From assembly GCF_028737205.1 (NCBI RefSeq), contig NZ_JAQZAL010000026.1, positions 17,339 through 81,338 of the forward strand: a DNA stretch of 64,000 bases. Direction: 5' to 3'. The notes below the pieces were generated by a model that made no database searches, was not told the DNA's origin, and saw only the letters and a program-made list of their open reading frames with translations. Below, in pieces: positions 26,269 to 33,872 of the stretch; within the stretch, counting starts at the first letter, position 1; each line of letters opens with the position of its first letter. A program made the translations under genes and the position numbers. Source of the DNA: Actinomycetospora lutea. Lineage in GTDB: Bacteria > Actinomycetota > Actinomycetes > Mycobacteriales > Pseudonocardiaceae.

Positions 26269-26964
26269 ATGCGGGTGGACCCGGACGACCACGAGGGCTA
26301 CGTCGACCGCTGGTCGCGGGCCCACGGCGGTTACGACGTCCGCTCCTCGCGACCCGCCCGCGCCTGGCTGCGGATCGCGCACTTCCTCGGCGCCCCGCTG
26401 GCCCGCCGCGGCGTGCCGCCGACCCGGGTGACGCTGGTCGGCGGACTCGGCGCGGTCGCCGTCGGGGCCGTCGCCGCGCTCGGCGGGCGCTGGCCCCTGC
26501 TCGCCGCGGTCCTCGTCGTGGTCGTCGCGGTGCTCGACGGCGTCGACGGGGCGGTCGCGGAGCTGACCGACTCGGCGACCGCCTGGGGCCGCGTGGTCGA
26601 CCAGCTCGTCGACCGCGTCGGCGACCTCAGCATGGTCGCCGGGCTGTGGGCCCTCGGCGCGCCCGGACCGCTGTGCGCCGCGGCCGCGGTGCTCACCGTG
26701 CTCGACGAGGCGATCCGCGGCGGGGCGGCCGCCGAGGGCGTCGGCGGGGTCGGGCTGGTGAGCTTCCCCGAGCGCCCGGCGCGCCTGGTGATCGGCGGCC
26801 TCGCGCTGCTCGCGGCGGGCGTGGTCCCGACGGCCGCCGCCACGGTGGTCTCCGTGGCCGCGGCGATCTGGACCCTGCTGGCCGTCGTCGCGACCGTGCA
26901 GCTCGTGGTCAACGTCCGGCGGCAGCTGCACGGACGGCCGCACCGCGTGATCGGGGACGCCTGA
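26269..26964 (+). CDS. CDP-alcohol phosphatidyltransferase family membrane protein
   Basis: About 231 residues with 5-6 hydrophobic segments. The family motif D-x2-D-G-x2-A-R-x8-G-x3-D-x3-D is present as DGVDGAVAE... then G-R-V-V-D-Q-L-V-D. All Asp residues are kept, but Arg of the A-R pair is Glu. It would transfer a phosphoalcohol from a CDP-activated donor or lipid. Starts at 26242 (TTG, overlapping the previous stop), 26254 or 26266 (GTG) and 26269 (ATG) are all in frame; ATG is taken. Third gene of the lipid operon. Confidence 0.82.
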   Translation: MRVDPDDHEGYVDRWSRAHGGYDVRSSRPARAWLRIAHFLGAPLARRGVPPTRVTLVGGLGAVAVGAVAALGGRWPLLAAVLVVVVAVLDGVDGAVAELTDSATAWGRVVDQLVDRVGDLSMVAGLWALGAPGPLCAAAAVLTVLDEAIRGGAAAEGVGGVGLVSFPERPARLVIGGLALLAAGVVPTAAATVVSVAAAIWTLLAVVATVQLVVNVRRQLHGRPHRVIGDA

Positions 26965-26965
26965 C

Positions 26966-27355
26966 CTACCCCGGGTCGACGATCTTCCAGTAGGAGTCCT
27001 TGCGGACGACCTTCCCCGCGCGGAACTCCCAGTGGTCGCACCCCCGGACACGCACCTCGTCCCCGTCGGGGGTGGTGCCGGTGAGCAGCCACTCCGAGAC
27101 GCCGAGGTCGCCGCTCACCCAGTGCCGGTCGTCGCCGTAGTGGACGTCGGGCAGCCCCGCGAAGCGGCTCGCCAGGCCCTCCCGCACCGCCGCCCGGCCG
27201 ACGAGACGCCGCCCCCAGGGATCGGGACCCCGCGGCATGTCGAGCGAGCAGTCCTCGGCGAAGAACTCCATGATCGCGTCCAGGTCGTGGGCGTTGAACG
27301 CCGCCGTGACGGCCTCCAGCGTCTCCCGGTTCGACGAACTCCCCTTAGACTCCAT
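26966..27355 (-). CDS. SnoaL/NTF2-like small protein
   Basis: 129 residues with the NTF2-like cone fold pattern: AVTAAFNAHDLDAIMEFFAE, then RAAVREGLASRFAGLPDVHY, then DHWEFRAGKVVRKDSYWKI. Members are polyketide cyclases, isomerases or simple ligand binders. It is a lone minus-strand gene, 65 bases after the alpha/beta-hydrolase stop, so it may be cotranscribed with it. Confidence 0.8.
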   Translation of the reverse strand: MESKGSSSNRETLEAVTAAFNAHDLDAIMEFFAEDCSLDMPRGPDPWGRRLVGRAAVREGLASRFAGLPDVHYGDDRHWVSGDLGVSEWLLTGTTPDGDEVRVRGCDHWEFRAGKVVRKDSYWKIVDPG

Positions 27356-27420
27356 GCCGCCATGGGACGCCCCCGACCCGGCGCCGCCCGATACGTACTT
27401 CCCGCCCGGACGGCAGGCGG

Positions 27421-28263
27421 TCAGGACGCCGGCGCGAGCTCGCCCACCTCCGCGTAGAACGCGCGCAGCAGCGCGTCGAGGCGCATCTTCTGCTCCTTGC
27501 CGGCGATGACGTGCGAGGCGTCCCACCACGTCTCCTCCCGGGCGTCGGACAGGAGCTCGGCGAGCAGGCCGGTGTGGTCGACGGTGGTGATCGGGTCGCG
27601 GCCGGCGTGCAGCACGAACGCCGGGACCTGGATCGCACCGAGGCGCTCGCGCGTGTCGTGGCCCAGGCACGCCTCGACGAGCCGGCCGTGGGCGTCGGCG
27701 TGCCCGGCGAGATCGCCCCACGCCCCGGCCGGACCGAGCAGCCGGTCGCGGTGCCGGTCGTAGAACGCCGGGGCGAAGCTCAGCGACGCGCACAGCATCT
27801 GGAACGCCGCGAACCCCAGCTCCTGGTGCACGCGGCGCAGCATCGTGAGCTGGTCGGACAGGGCGGCGTCGGCGTACGCCCAGGACCCGGTCATGAACAG
27901 CGAGCGCACGAGGTCGGGGCGCCGGATCGCCAGCTCCTGGCCGATGCAGGCGCCCATCCCCACCATGCCGAGCACGTGCACCGCGGTGTCAGACCGTCCG
28001 CCGAGGTGGTCGAGCAGCGCGGCGACGTCGTCGGCGTACGAGCCGGTGGAGGCCTCGGCGTCGGGGCGGTCCTCGCTCTCGCCCAGCCCGCGGTAGTCGA
28101 GGACGACGACCTCGAAGTCGGCGACCGCCGCGCGCGGGAGGTCGCCGAGGCGGCCGTGGCAGTAGGTGCCCCAGCCGCCCATGGCGACCATCCGCGGACG
28201 GTCCTCGCCCGCCCCGTGCACCTCGTAGTACAGACGGCGCCCGTCGACGACGATCTCAGGCAC
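27421..28263 (-). CDS. Alpha/beta-hydrolase-fold protein lacking the nucleophile serine
   Basis: 280 residues. Fold marks: D-Y-R-G-L-G-E-S, a late acid in LHAGRDPITT and a His in DASHVIAG. At the nucleophile elbow, where G-x-S-x-G is expected, the sequence reads LGMVGMGACIG (about residues 98-108). No Ser, Cys or Asp stands at the nucleophile position; homologues I remember have LGMSMGACIG, so Ser seems replaced by Val-Gly. It may be a non-hydrolytic family member or a dead enzyme. GTG start overlaps the upstream hydrolase stop by 8 bases. Confidence 0.85.
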   Translation of the reverse strand: MPEIVVDGRRLYYEVHGAGEDRPRMVAMGGWGTYCHGRLGDLPRAAVADFEVVVLDYRGLGESEDRPDAEASTGSYADDVAALLDHLGGRSDTAVHVLGMVGMGACIGQELAIRRPDLVRSLFMTGSWAYADAALSDQLTMLRRVHQELGFAAFQMLCASLSFAPAFYDRHRDRLLGPAGAWGDLAGHADAHGRLVEACLGHDTRERLGAIQVPAFVLHAGRDPITTVDHTGLLAELLSDAREETWWDASHVIAGKEQKMRLDALLRAFYAEVGELAPAS

Positions 28264-28876
28264 CGGCGATCGCCTCGAGCCCCGCGACGGCCTCGTCGAC
28301 GCCGATGACGTCCGCGTAGCGGCGGCCCACGTCGGCGAGGTTCGCCCGGTGCGCCTCCTGCTGCTGGTCGCCGCAGCACTCGCCGACCACGATCGTGCGC
28401 AGCCCGTGGGAGAAGGCGTCGACGATCGAGGCGCGGATGCAGCCCGAGGTCATGCAGCCCAGGACGACGACGGTGTCGACGTCCCAGTAGCGCAGGATCG
28501 ACGCGACCGGGGTCCCGAAGAACGCCGACGGCGCCTTCTTGATCACCAGCTCGTCGGTCGGGTGCCAGACCTTGGGGTCGATCTCCGCGCCCGCCGAGCC
28601 CGGCGTGATCTTCCCGAGCTCGGGCATCTTCCAGCGCCCCAGGTCGGCGGGGCCGTCGAACGCGACGGCGGTGTGCAGCACCGGGACCCCGAGCGCCCGG
28701 GCGCGGTCGAGCAGCGGGCCGCTGCGCTCGACCGCGTCGCGCACGGACGGGCTGCGCCCCAGCGCGAACTCGCCCTCGGTCAGCGCGCGCTGGAAGTCGA
28801 CGACCAGCATCGCGGCGCGCCGCCCGAAGCCGATGTCGTGGCTGGAGTAGCCGGCGGCGTCGAACTCGTCGGTCAC
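28256..28876 (-). CDS. Isochorismatase-family cysteine hydrolase, N-carbamoylsarcosine-amidase-like
   Basis: 206 residues. The catalytic triad is visible: Asp in LVVDFQRAL, Lys in VIKKAPSAFFGT and Cys in GCMTSGCIRAS. The opening I-G-F-G-R-R-A-A-M-L-V-V-D-F and the A-x-x-F-x-G-T segment fit N-carbamoylsarcosine amidase and maleamate amidase better than isochorismatase. If the former, it yields sarcosine, CO2 and ammonia, feeding the amine island next door. Start GTG 28876 is chosen over GTG 28885 because AGGAG lies 8 bases ahead of it and overlaps the other. Confidence 0.82.
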   Translation of the reverse strand: MTDEFDAAGYSSHDIGFGRRAAMLVVDFQRALTEGEFALGRSPSVRDAVERSGPLLDRARALGVPVLHTAVAFDGPADLGRWKMPELGKITPGSAGAEIDPKVWHPTDELVIKKAPSAFFGTPVASILRYWDVDTVVVLGCMTSGCIRASIVDAFSHGLRTIVVGECCGDQQQEAHRANLADVGRRYADVIGVDEAVAGLEAIAGA

Positions 28877-28887
28877 GGTGTCCACTC

Positions 28888-30132
28888 CTAGATGACGTCC
28901 GCCGCGCGCAGCTCGCGCACGGCCTCGGGGGTGTAGCCAAGGCGCTCGGTGAGCACCTCGTCGGTGTGCTCGCCGAGCTCGGGGCCCAGCCAGCGCACCT
29001 CGCCGGGCGAGCCCGACAGCCGCGGGAACACGTTCTGCATGGGGAACTCGCCGAAGCGCGGGTCGGCCATCGACAGGATCGACTCCCGTGCCCGGAAGTG
29101 CGGGTCGGCGAGCATCTCCTGCGCGCGGTAGATCGGCCCCGCCGGGACGCCGTGCTCCTCGAGGTGGGTGAGCACGGCGTCGGCGGTCCGCGTCGAGGTC
29201 CACGCGGCGACGATCGCATCGAGCTCCTCGGCGTGGGCCCCGCGCGCGCCGTGGGTGGCGAAGCGCTCGTCGTCGGCGAGCTCGGGGCGCCCCATGGCGC
29301 CGGCCAGGCGGCGGAAGACCGTGTCCATGTTCGCCGCCACGAGCACGCTGCCCCCGTCGCCGGTGGGGTAGACGTTGCTCGGGGCGACGCCGGGCAGTGT
29401 CGCCCCGGTGCGGGTGCGCTCGTGGCCGGCGAGCACCCACTCCGGGATCAGGGACTCGGTGACCGCCAGGACCGACTCGTAGATCGACGCGTCGACCACC
29501 TGCCCCAGCCCGGTGCGGCGGCGGTGCTCGAGCGCGGCCAGCGCGCCGAGTGCGCCGAACATCGCGGTCAGCGTGTCGCCGAGCGAGATCCCGCAGCGCC
29601 CCGGCGGCCGGTCGGGCTCGCCGACGAGGTGGCGCAGCCCGCCCATCGCCTCGCCGATCGACGCGTAGCCGGCGCGGTGGGCGTAGGGGCCGGTCTGCCC
29701 GTAGCCGCTGATCCGCACCATGATCAGCCCGGGGTGCTCGGTGGCGAGCGTCGCGTGGTCGAGGCCCCAGCGCTCGAGGGTCCCGGGGCGGAAGTTCTCG
29801 ACGACGATGTCGGCCTCGCCGGCCAGCTTCCGCGCGATCTCGCGACCCTCGGGAGTGCGCAGGTCGCACGTCACCGACCGCTTGTTGCGGGCGACGATCG
29901 GCCACCACAGCGAGCGGTCGTCCGCCTTCTGGCCCCACTGGCGCATGACGTCGCCGCGCTGCGGGTCCTCGATCTTGACGACGTCCGCGCCGTGGTCGGC
30001 CATCAGCTGCGCGCAGTACGGGCCGGCGAGCAGCTGCCCCATCTCGAGGACGCGGACGCCGGCGAGGGCGCCGGCGGCGGGCTCGGCGGTCTGCGGGTCG
30101 GCGACCCGGTCGTCGGCGGCGTACGCCGTCAT
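28888..30132 (-). CDS. CaiB/BaiF CoA-transferase
   Basis: 414-residue class III CoA-transferase: VRVLEMGQLLAGPYCAQLMADHGADVVKIEDP with the catalytic Asp further on (ENFRPGTLERWGLD), GYGQTGPYAHRAGYASIGEA and GDTLTAMFGALGALAALEHR. Moves CoA from one carboxylic acid to another. First gene of the leftward CaiB, amidase-like, hydrolase set; stop is 11 bases ahead of the next GTG. The GntR gene faces it across 65 bases and probably controls it. Confidence 0.9.
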   Translation of the reverse strand: MTAYAADDRVADPQTAEPAAGALAGVRVLEMGQLLAGPYCAQLMADHGADVVKIEDPQRGDVMRQWGQKADDRSLWWPIVARNKRSVTCDLRTPEGREIARKLAGEADIVVENFRPGTLERWGLDHATLATEHPGLIMVRISGYGQTGPYAHRAGYASIGEAMGGLRHLVGEPDRPPGRCGISLGDTLTAMFGALGALAALEHRRRTGLGQVVDASIYESVLAVTESLIPEWVLAGHERTRTGATLPGVAPSNVYPTGDGGSVLVAANMDTVFRRLAGAMGRPELADDERFATHGARGAHAEELDAIVAAWTSTRTADAVLTHLEEHGVPAGPIYRAQEMLADPHFRARESILSMADPRFGEFPMQNVFPRLSGSPGEVRWLGPELGEHTDEVLTERLGYTPEAVRELRAADVI

Positions 30133-30197
30133 GCACGTGCTCCTGTCTGCTGGTCGATGGCCTCGGTGTCGATAAGGTCCCGGGCCGTGGAGCTGCG

Positions 30198-30884
30198 GTG
30201 AACCGCGCCGACACGGCCTATCGCCGGCTGCGGCGCGAGATCCTCGAGGGGGTGCTCCCCCCGGGGACGCCGCTGCCCGAGGTCGAGTCGGCGGAGCGGC
30301 TCGGGGTCAGCCGCACCCCGGTGCGCGAGGCGCTGGGGCGTCTGGCGGGGGAGTCGCTGGTCGAGGTGTCGCCGCGCCGGGCCGCCCGCGTGGCCCGCTG
30401 GCGCCCCGAGATGCAGCAGGAGATCCTCGACCTGCGCGTCGTGCTGGAGTCGCACGCCGCCGAGCTGGCCGCCGGCAGCATCGGGCCCGACGACCTGGCG
30501 ACGCTCGAGCAGCTCTGCGACGAGGGGGACGCGGTGGTCGCCGCGTCGACGGTCGACCTCGTCGCCTTCGCCGAGAACGCGCGCGTGTTCCACCTGGCGC
30601 TCGCCGCGGCGACCGGGCGGCCGCGCCTCGAGGCGATGGTCCACGGGCTGCTCGACGTGCCCGCGGTCGCGGCGCGCTACAGCGCCTTCCGCCCCGAGGA
30701 CTTCGTGCGCAGCGCCGCCCACCACCACGAGCTCGTCGAGGCGCTGCGGGCGGGCAACGCGCCCTGGGCGGGCCACCTCATGCGGGCCCACATCCTGGCG
30801 GCGCGGGCGGCGATGCGGATCGACGGTCACGGCGACGCCACCGACGAGGCCGAGAGCTCGGGACCGGGCGAGCCGGCCGGGTAG
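30198..30884 (+). CDS. GntR-family regulator with FCD domain
   Basis: 228 residues. Winged helix at the N-terminus (LPEVESAERLGVSRTPVREA, residues about 26-45), FCD effector domain with the metal-binding pattern E-N-A-R-x-F-H and a late H-H-H-E-L-V-E-A-L. GTG start at 30198. The 3' end overlaps the stop region of the convergent transporter gene by 58 bases. Its targets are probably the divergent CaiB operon and perhaps the transporter. Confidence 0.9.
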   Translation: MNRADTAYRRLRREILEGVLPPGTPLPEVESAERLGVSRTPVREALGRLAGESLVEVSPRRAARVARWRPEMQQEILDLRVVLESHAAELAAGSIGPDDLATLEQLCDEGDAVVAASTVDLVAFAENARVFHLALAAATGRPRLEAMVHGLLDVPAVAARYSAFRPEDFVRSAAHHHELVEALRAGNAPWAGHLMRAHILAARAAMRIDGHGDATDEAESSGPGEPAG

Positions 30885-32179
30885 CGCGGCAGGCGGCGCA
30901 GCATCGCGACGCCCGCCACCGAGGCCAGGCCGCCGAGCACGAGCGCGATCGCCAGGGGCACCGACGAGCCGCCGAACGTCTGGACCAGCGCGAGCGCCGG
31001 CAGCGGCAGCAGCGCGCCGCCGATGACGTTGGCGAGGGCGAAGGACACCGCGACGCCGGTGTAGCGCAGCCGCACGGGGAACACGTCGCTCATCAGCGAC
31101 GGGAGCGCGCCGTTGCCGAGGCCGTAGGGGATCACGCCGATCGCCATGGCGAGCCACAGCAGCGCCGGCTCGCCGGTCGCGACCAGCCCGAACGCCGGGA
31201 ACGCCCAGACGACGGTGAAGATCCCGGCGACGAGGACGAGCCGCTCGCGCGACACCTTCTTGGCCAGCAGCGCCGCGCCGATCGTGTAGGGCACGAGCAG
31301 CAGGCCGCACAGGACCAGGCCGATCTGGACGTCGTGCGCGTCGACGCCCTCGACGTAGCTCTTGGCGTAGGCGAGCAGGCCGGTCATCAGCGCGTAGACG
31401 ACGACGATGATCGCGAGCCAGGAGAGGGTCACCGCGAGGATCGGCCGGCCGGCCTCGCGCATCGTGGCGGCGAAGGTGGCCGGGACCTCGTCGCGCGTCT
31501 GCTTGAAGTCCGGCGTCTCCTCCAGCCGCAGCCGGACGACCATGCCGAGCGCGACGAGCACGAACCCGGCGAGGAACGGCACCCGCCAGCCCCAGGACAG
31601 GAACGTCTCCTCGTCGACCGCCGACGCCACGACCAGCAGGGACGCGGCCGCCAGCGCCAGACCGAGCACCGAGCCGACCTGGGGGAGCGAGCCGTAGAGC
31701 ACCCGGCGCGACGGGGGCGCGTGCTCGACGGCCACCGCGACCGCGCCACCCCACTCACCGCCGACCGCGAGGCCCTGGACGAGGCGCAGGACCACCAGGA
31801 GCACCGGGGCGGCCACGCCGATCGCGGCGTAGGTGGGCAGCAGGCCGACGCCGGCGGACGCGACGCCCATGAGCGAGAGCGAGAGGACCAGCGCGCCGCG
31901 ACGCCCCCACCGGTCGCCGAGACGCCCGAAGACCCAGGCGCCCAGCGGCCGCACGAAGAACGCGACGGCGTGGCTGGACAGCGCGGCGAGCGTCCCGAGC
32001 CAGGGCTGCGCGCCGGGGAAGAACAGCGGCCCGAACACCAGCGCGGCGACGAAGGTGTACAGGATGAAGTCGTAGATCTCGACCAGCGTGCCGATCATGC
32101 ACACGAACGCGGTGCGGCCCGGCGAGAGGCCGGTCCTCGGCGGTGCGGACGTGGGCGCCATCTGCTCGGTCGGACGCAT
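30827..32179 (-). CDS. MFS transporter, metabolite:H+ symporter (MHS) type
   Basis: 450 residues, 12 predicted membrane segments. MHS marks: FVRPLGAWVFGRLGDRWGRR (loop 2-3 signature), LVQGLAVGGEWGGAV, and S-W-G-W-R-V-P-F. These carriers take up organic acids, shikimate, proline or betaine with protons. Fits import of the substrate for the CaiB/amidase-like set. ATG 32179 has GAGGCGGGG ahead. A CRP-like site and TTGTATAC-type sites lie upstream. Confidence 0.9.
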   Translation of the reverse strand: MRPTEQMAPTSAPPRTGLSPGRTAFVCMIGTLVEIYDFILYTFVAALVFGPLFFPGAQPWLGTLAALSSHAVAFFVRPLGAWVFGRLGDRWGRRGALVLSLSLMGVASAGVGLLPTYAAIGVAAPVLLVVLRLVQGLAVGGEWGGAVAVAVEHAPPSRRVLYGSLPQVGSVLGLALAAASLLVVASAVDEETFLSWGWRVPFLAGFVLVALGMVVRLRLEETPDFKQTRDEVPATFAATMREAGRPILAVTLSWLAIIVVVYALMTGLLAYAKSYVEGVDAHDVQIGLVLCGLLLVPYTIGAALLAKKVSRERLVLVAGIFTVVWAFPAFGLVATGEPALLWLAMAIGVIPYGLGNGALPSLMSDVFPVRLRYTGVAVSFALANVIGGALLPLPALALVQTFGGSSVPLAIALVLGGLASVAGVAMLRRLPRYPAGSPGPELSASSVASP

Positions 32180-32498
32180 GTCCCCGCCTCTCCCGTCCCG
32201 CCGCGCGCGGGCTCCTGGGAGGACAGCGTGCAGTGATCCGGGTCATCAGCACAAGGGCTCTTGTATACCCGAGGGCACATCCCCGCGCCGCACATGCAGC
32301 GAGGGGCGAGGAAACCCGCATCTTGCATACACGAACGCCTCGTGGACGCCGGGGTCGGGTCCCCGACCGGCGTCCACGAGGGCATGGCCGACCACCGAGA
32401 TCGGTGGCTGAGCCCACGATGCCGCCCCCGTCCGGGTTGACCTAGCGTGGACGGCGGCTCCTGACAGGAGACGTACGACGGCACGGGGAACGGGAACG
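32180..32498. promoter_or_regulatory. 319-base divergent region (MFS transporter / glutamine amidotransferase)
   Basis: No coding signal. It holds a CRP-like palindrome AGTGATCCGGGTCATC (32232-32247) and two copies of TCTTGYATAC (32259-32268 and 32321-32330) 62 bases apart. A very strong hairpin follows (32339-32380), and then a possible -10 box TAGCGT (32443-32448) for the amidotransferase, 50 bases ahead of its ATG. The same CCTAGCGT stretch precedes the aminotransferase at 53355. Confidence 0.5.
32339..32380. other. Long perfect stem-loop in intergenic DNA
   Basis: Outer arms CTCGTGGACGCC (from 32339) and GGCGTCCACGAG (to 32380) pair over 12 bases. Inside, GGTCGG and CCGACC pair again around GTCC, leaving one 2-base bulge. 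That is 18 pairs in 42 bases. No T tract follows on either strand. As both genes start away from it, it is not a normal terminator; it could be a leader hairpin for the rightward transcript or a protein site. Confidence 0.7.
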
Positions 32499-33203
32499 AT
32501 GAGCGAGGACCGACGGGTGCTGTTCCTGCAGCACCAGGACGACTGCGGGCCGGGCCACCTCGGCGATCGCGTGCGGGAGCTCGGGCTGCCGGTGGAGGTC
32601 GCCCACCTCTCCCACGGCGATCGCCCCGCGGACCCGCGCCGCTACGCCCTCGTGGTGGCCCTCGGCTCCGACGACTCGACGCTCGACGCGGCGGTCCCCT
32701 ACCTCGCCGACGAGCGGGCGTTCCTGTCCGACGCCGTCGCCGCGGAGGTCCCGGTGCTCGGCGTCTGCTTCGGCGCGCAGCTGCTCGCCACCGTCCTGGG
32801 TGCCCGCGTCCGCCCGCTCGACCGCCCCGAGATCGGGTGGCTCGACGTCGACAGCGTCGCCCCCGACGTGGTCGGGCCCGGGCCCTGGCTCGTGTGGCAC
32901 CTCGACGCGTTCGACTGCCCGCCCGACGCCGAGCTGCTCGCGACGACCGACGTCGCCGTGCAGGCGTTCCGGCAGGGCCCGCATCTCGGCGTCCAGTTCC
33001 ACCCGGAGGCGACGCCGGAGAGCGCCGGGGCGTGGGCGGCCAAGTACGCCGGGGCCCTCACGTCGGTCGGTGTGGATCGGTCGGCCCTGCTCGCCGAGAC
33101 CGACCGGCGGCAGCCCGAGTCCCGCGAACGGGCAGCTCAGCTGGTCGATCGGATGGTGAACGGCGTTTCCTCAGCGGGCGCGCGGACTACTCTGGGCTCG
33201 TGA
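32499..33203 (+). CDS. Class I (type 1) glutamine amidotransferase-like protein
   Basis: 234 residues. Nucleophile elbow LGVCFGAQLLA with the catalytic Cys (about residue 90) and the His-Glu pair in VQFHPEATPES. Resembles the GMP-synthase-like stand-alone group, whose members act on free or gamma-glutamyl substrates. In an island that makes gamma-glutamylmethylamide and N-methylglutamate, a gamma-glutamyl hydrolase role (compare PuuD) is attractive, but this is inference. Stop overlaps the next GTG by 4 bases. Confidence 0.85.
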   Translation: MSEDRRVLFLQHQDDCGPGHLGDRVRELGLPVEVAHLSHGDRPADPRRYALVVALGSDDSTLDAAVPYLADERAFLSDAVAAEVPVLGVCFGAQLLATVLGARVRPLDRPEIGWLDVDSVAPDVVGPGPWLVWHLDAFDCPPDAELLATTDVAVQAFRQGPHLGVQFHPEATPESAGAWAAKYAGALTSVGVDRSALLAETDRRQPESRERAAQLVDRMVNGVSSAGARTTLGS

Positions 33204-33853
33204 CCTCTGCGACCGACGACCCCGGGGCGGCGGAGCCCGGCGCCGTGCCGGAGGAACCGACCGCCCCGGGTCTCGGTGAGCTCGAGCACGTCATCGCCTC
33301 CCGCACCCGGGAGTACCGGATCGCCAAGGGCCTGACGATGACGTCGCTGGCGCGCCGGGTCGGCATGTCGAAGGCCATGCTCTCGAAGATCGAGAACGCG
33401 CAGACCTCGTGCAGCCTCTCGGTCCTCTCCCGCCTGGCCGCGGCTCTGGAGATCCCGGTGACCGCGCTGTTCCGCGGCATCGACTCCGATCGCGAGGCGG
33501 TGTTCACGCCGGCCGGACGCGGCGCGGAGATCTCACGCCGGGGCAGCAACGTCGGGCACGTCTACCGGATGCTCGGGGCGCTGCGCGGCCAGCACAAGCG
33601 CCTCGAGCCGCTCCTGTGCACGCTCACCGAGGCGAGCGAGGTCTTCCCCCTCTTCCAGCACCCGGGCACCGAGTTCCTCTTCATGCTCGACGGGGTCATG
33701 CGCTACGTGCACGGCGACGCGCAGTACGAGATGCACGCGGGCGACTCGCTGATCTTCGACGGCGAGGGTCCGCACGGCCCGTCGGAGCTGGTGCAGCTCC
33801 CGATCACCTTCCTGACGGTCACCGGCTTCGGCCACATGCCGCCGGTGCCCTGA
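33200..33853 (+). CDS. XRE-family regulator with C-terminal cupin domain
   Basis: 217 residues. Helix-turn-helix about residues 35-90 (LARRVGMSKAMLSKIENAQT), cupin about 130-215 (LFQHPGTEFLFMLDGVMRYV, HAGDSLIFDG). This architecture is typical of repressors in amine and polyamine catabolism (PuuR type). A close paralogue lies at 62065-62730, with the same order of motifs and near-identical stretches. GTG start overlaps the amidotransferase stop, so regulator and amidotransferase are coupled. A candidate controller of the methylamine genes. Confidence 0.9.
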   Translation: MTSATDDPGAAEPGAVPEEPTAPGLGELEHVIASRTREYRIAKGLTMTSLARRVGMSKAMLSKIENAQTSCSLSVLSRLAAALEIPVTALFRGIDSDREAVFTPAGRGAEISRRGSNVGHVYRMLGALRGQHKRLEPLLCTLTEASEVFPLFQHPGTEFLFMLDGVMRYVHGDAQYEMHAGDSLIFDGEGPHGPSELVQLPITFLTVTGFGHMPPVP

Positions 33854-33872
33854 GGAGGCCCCTGAGGAGTCA

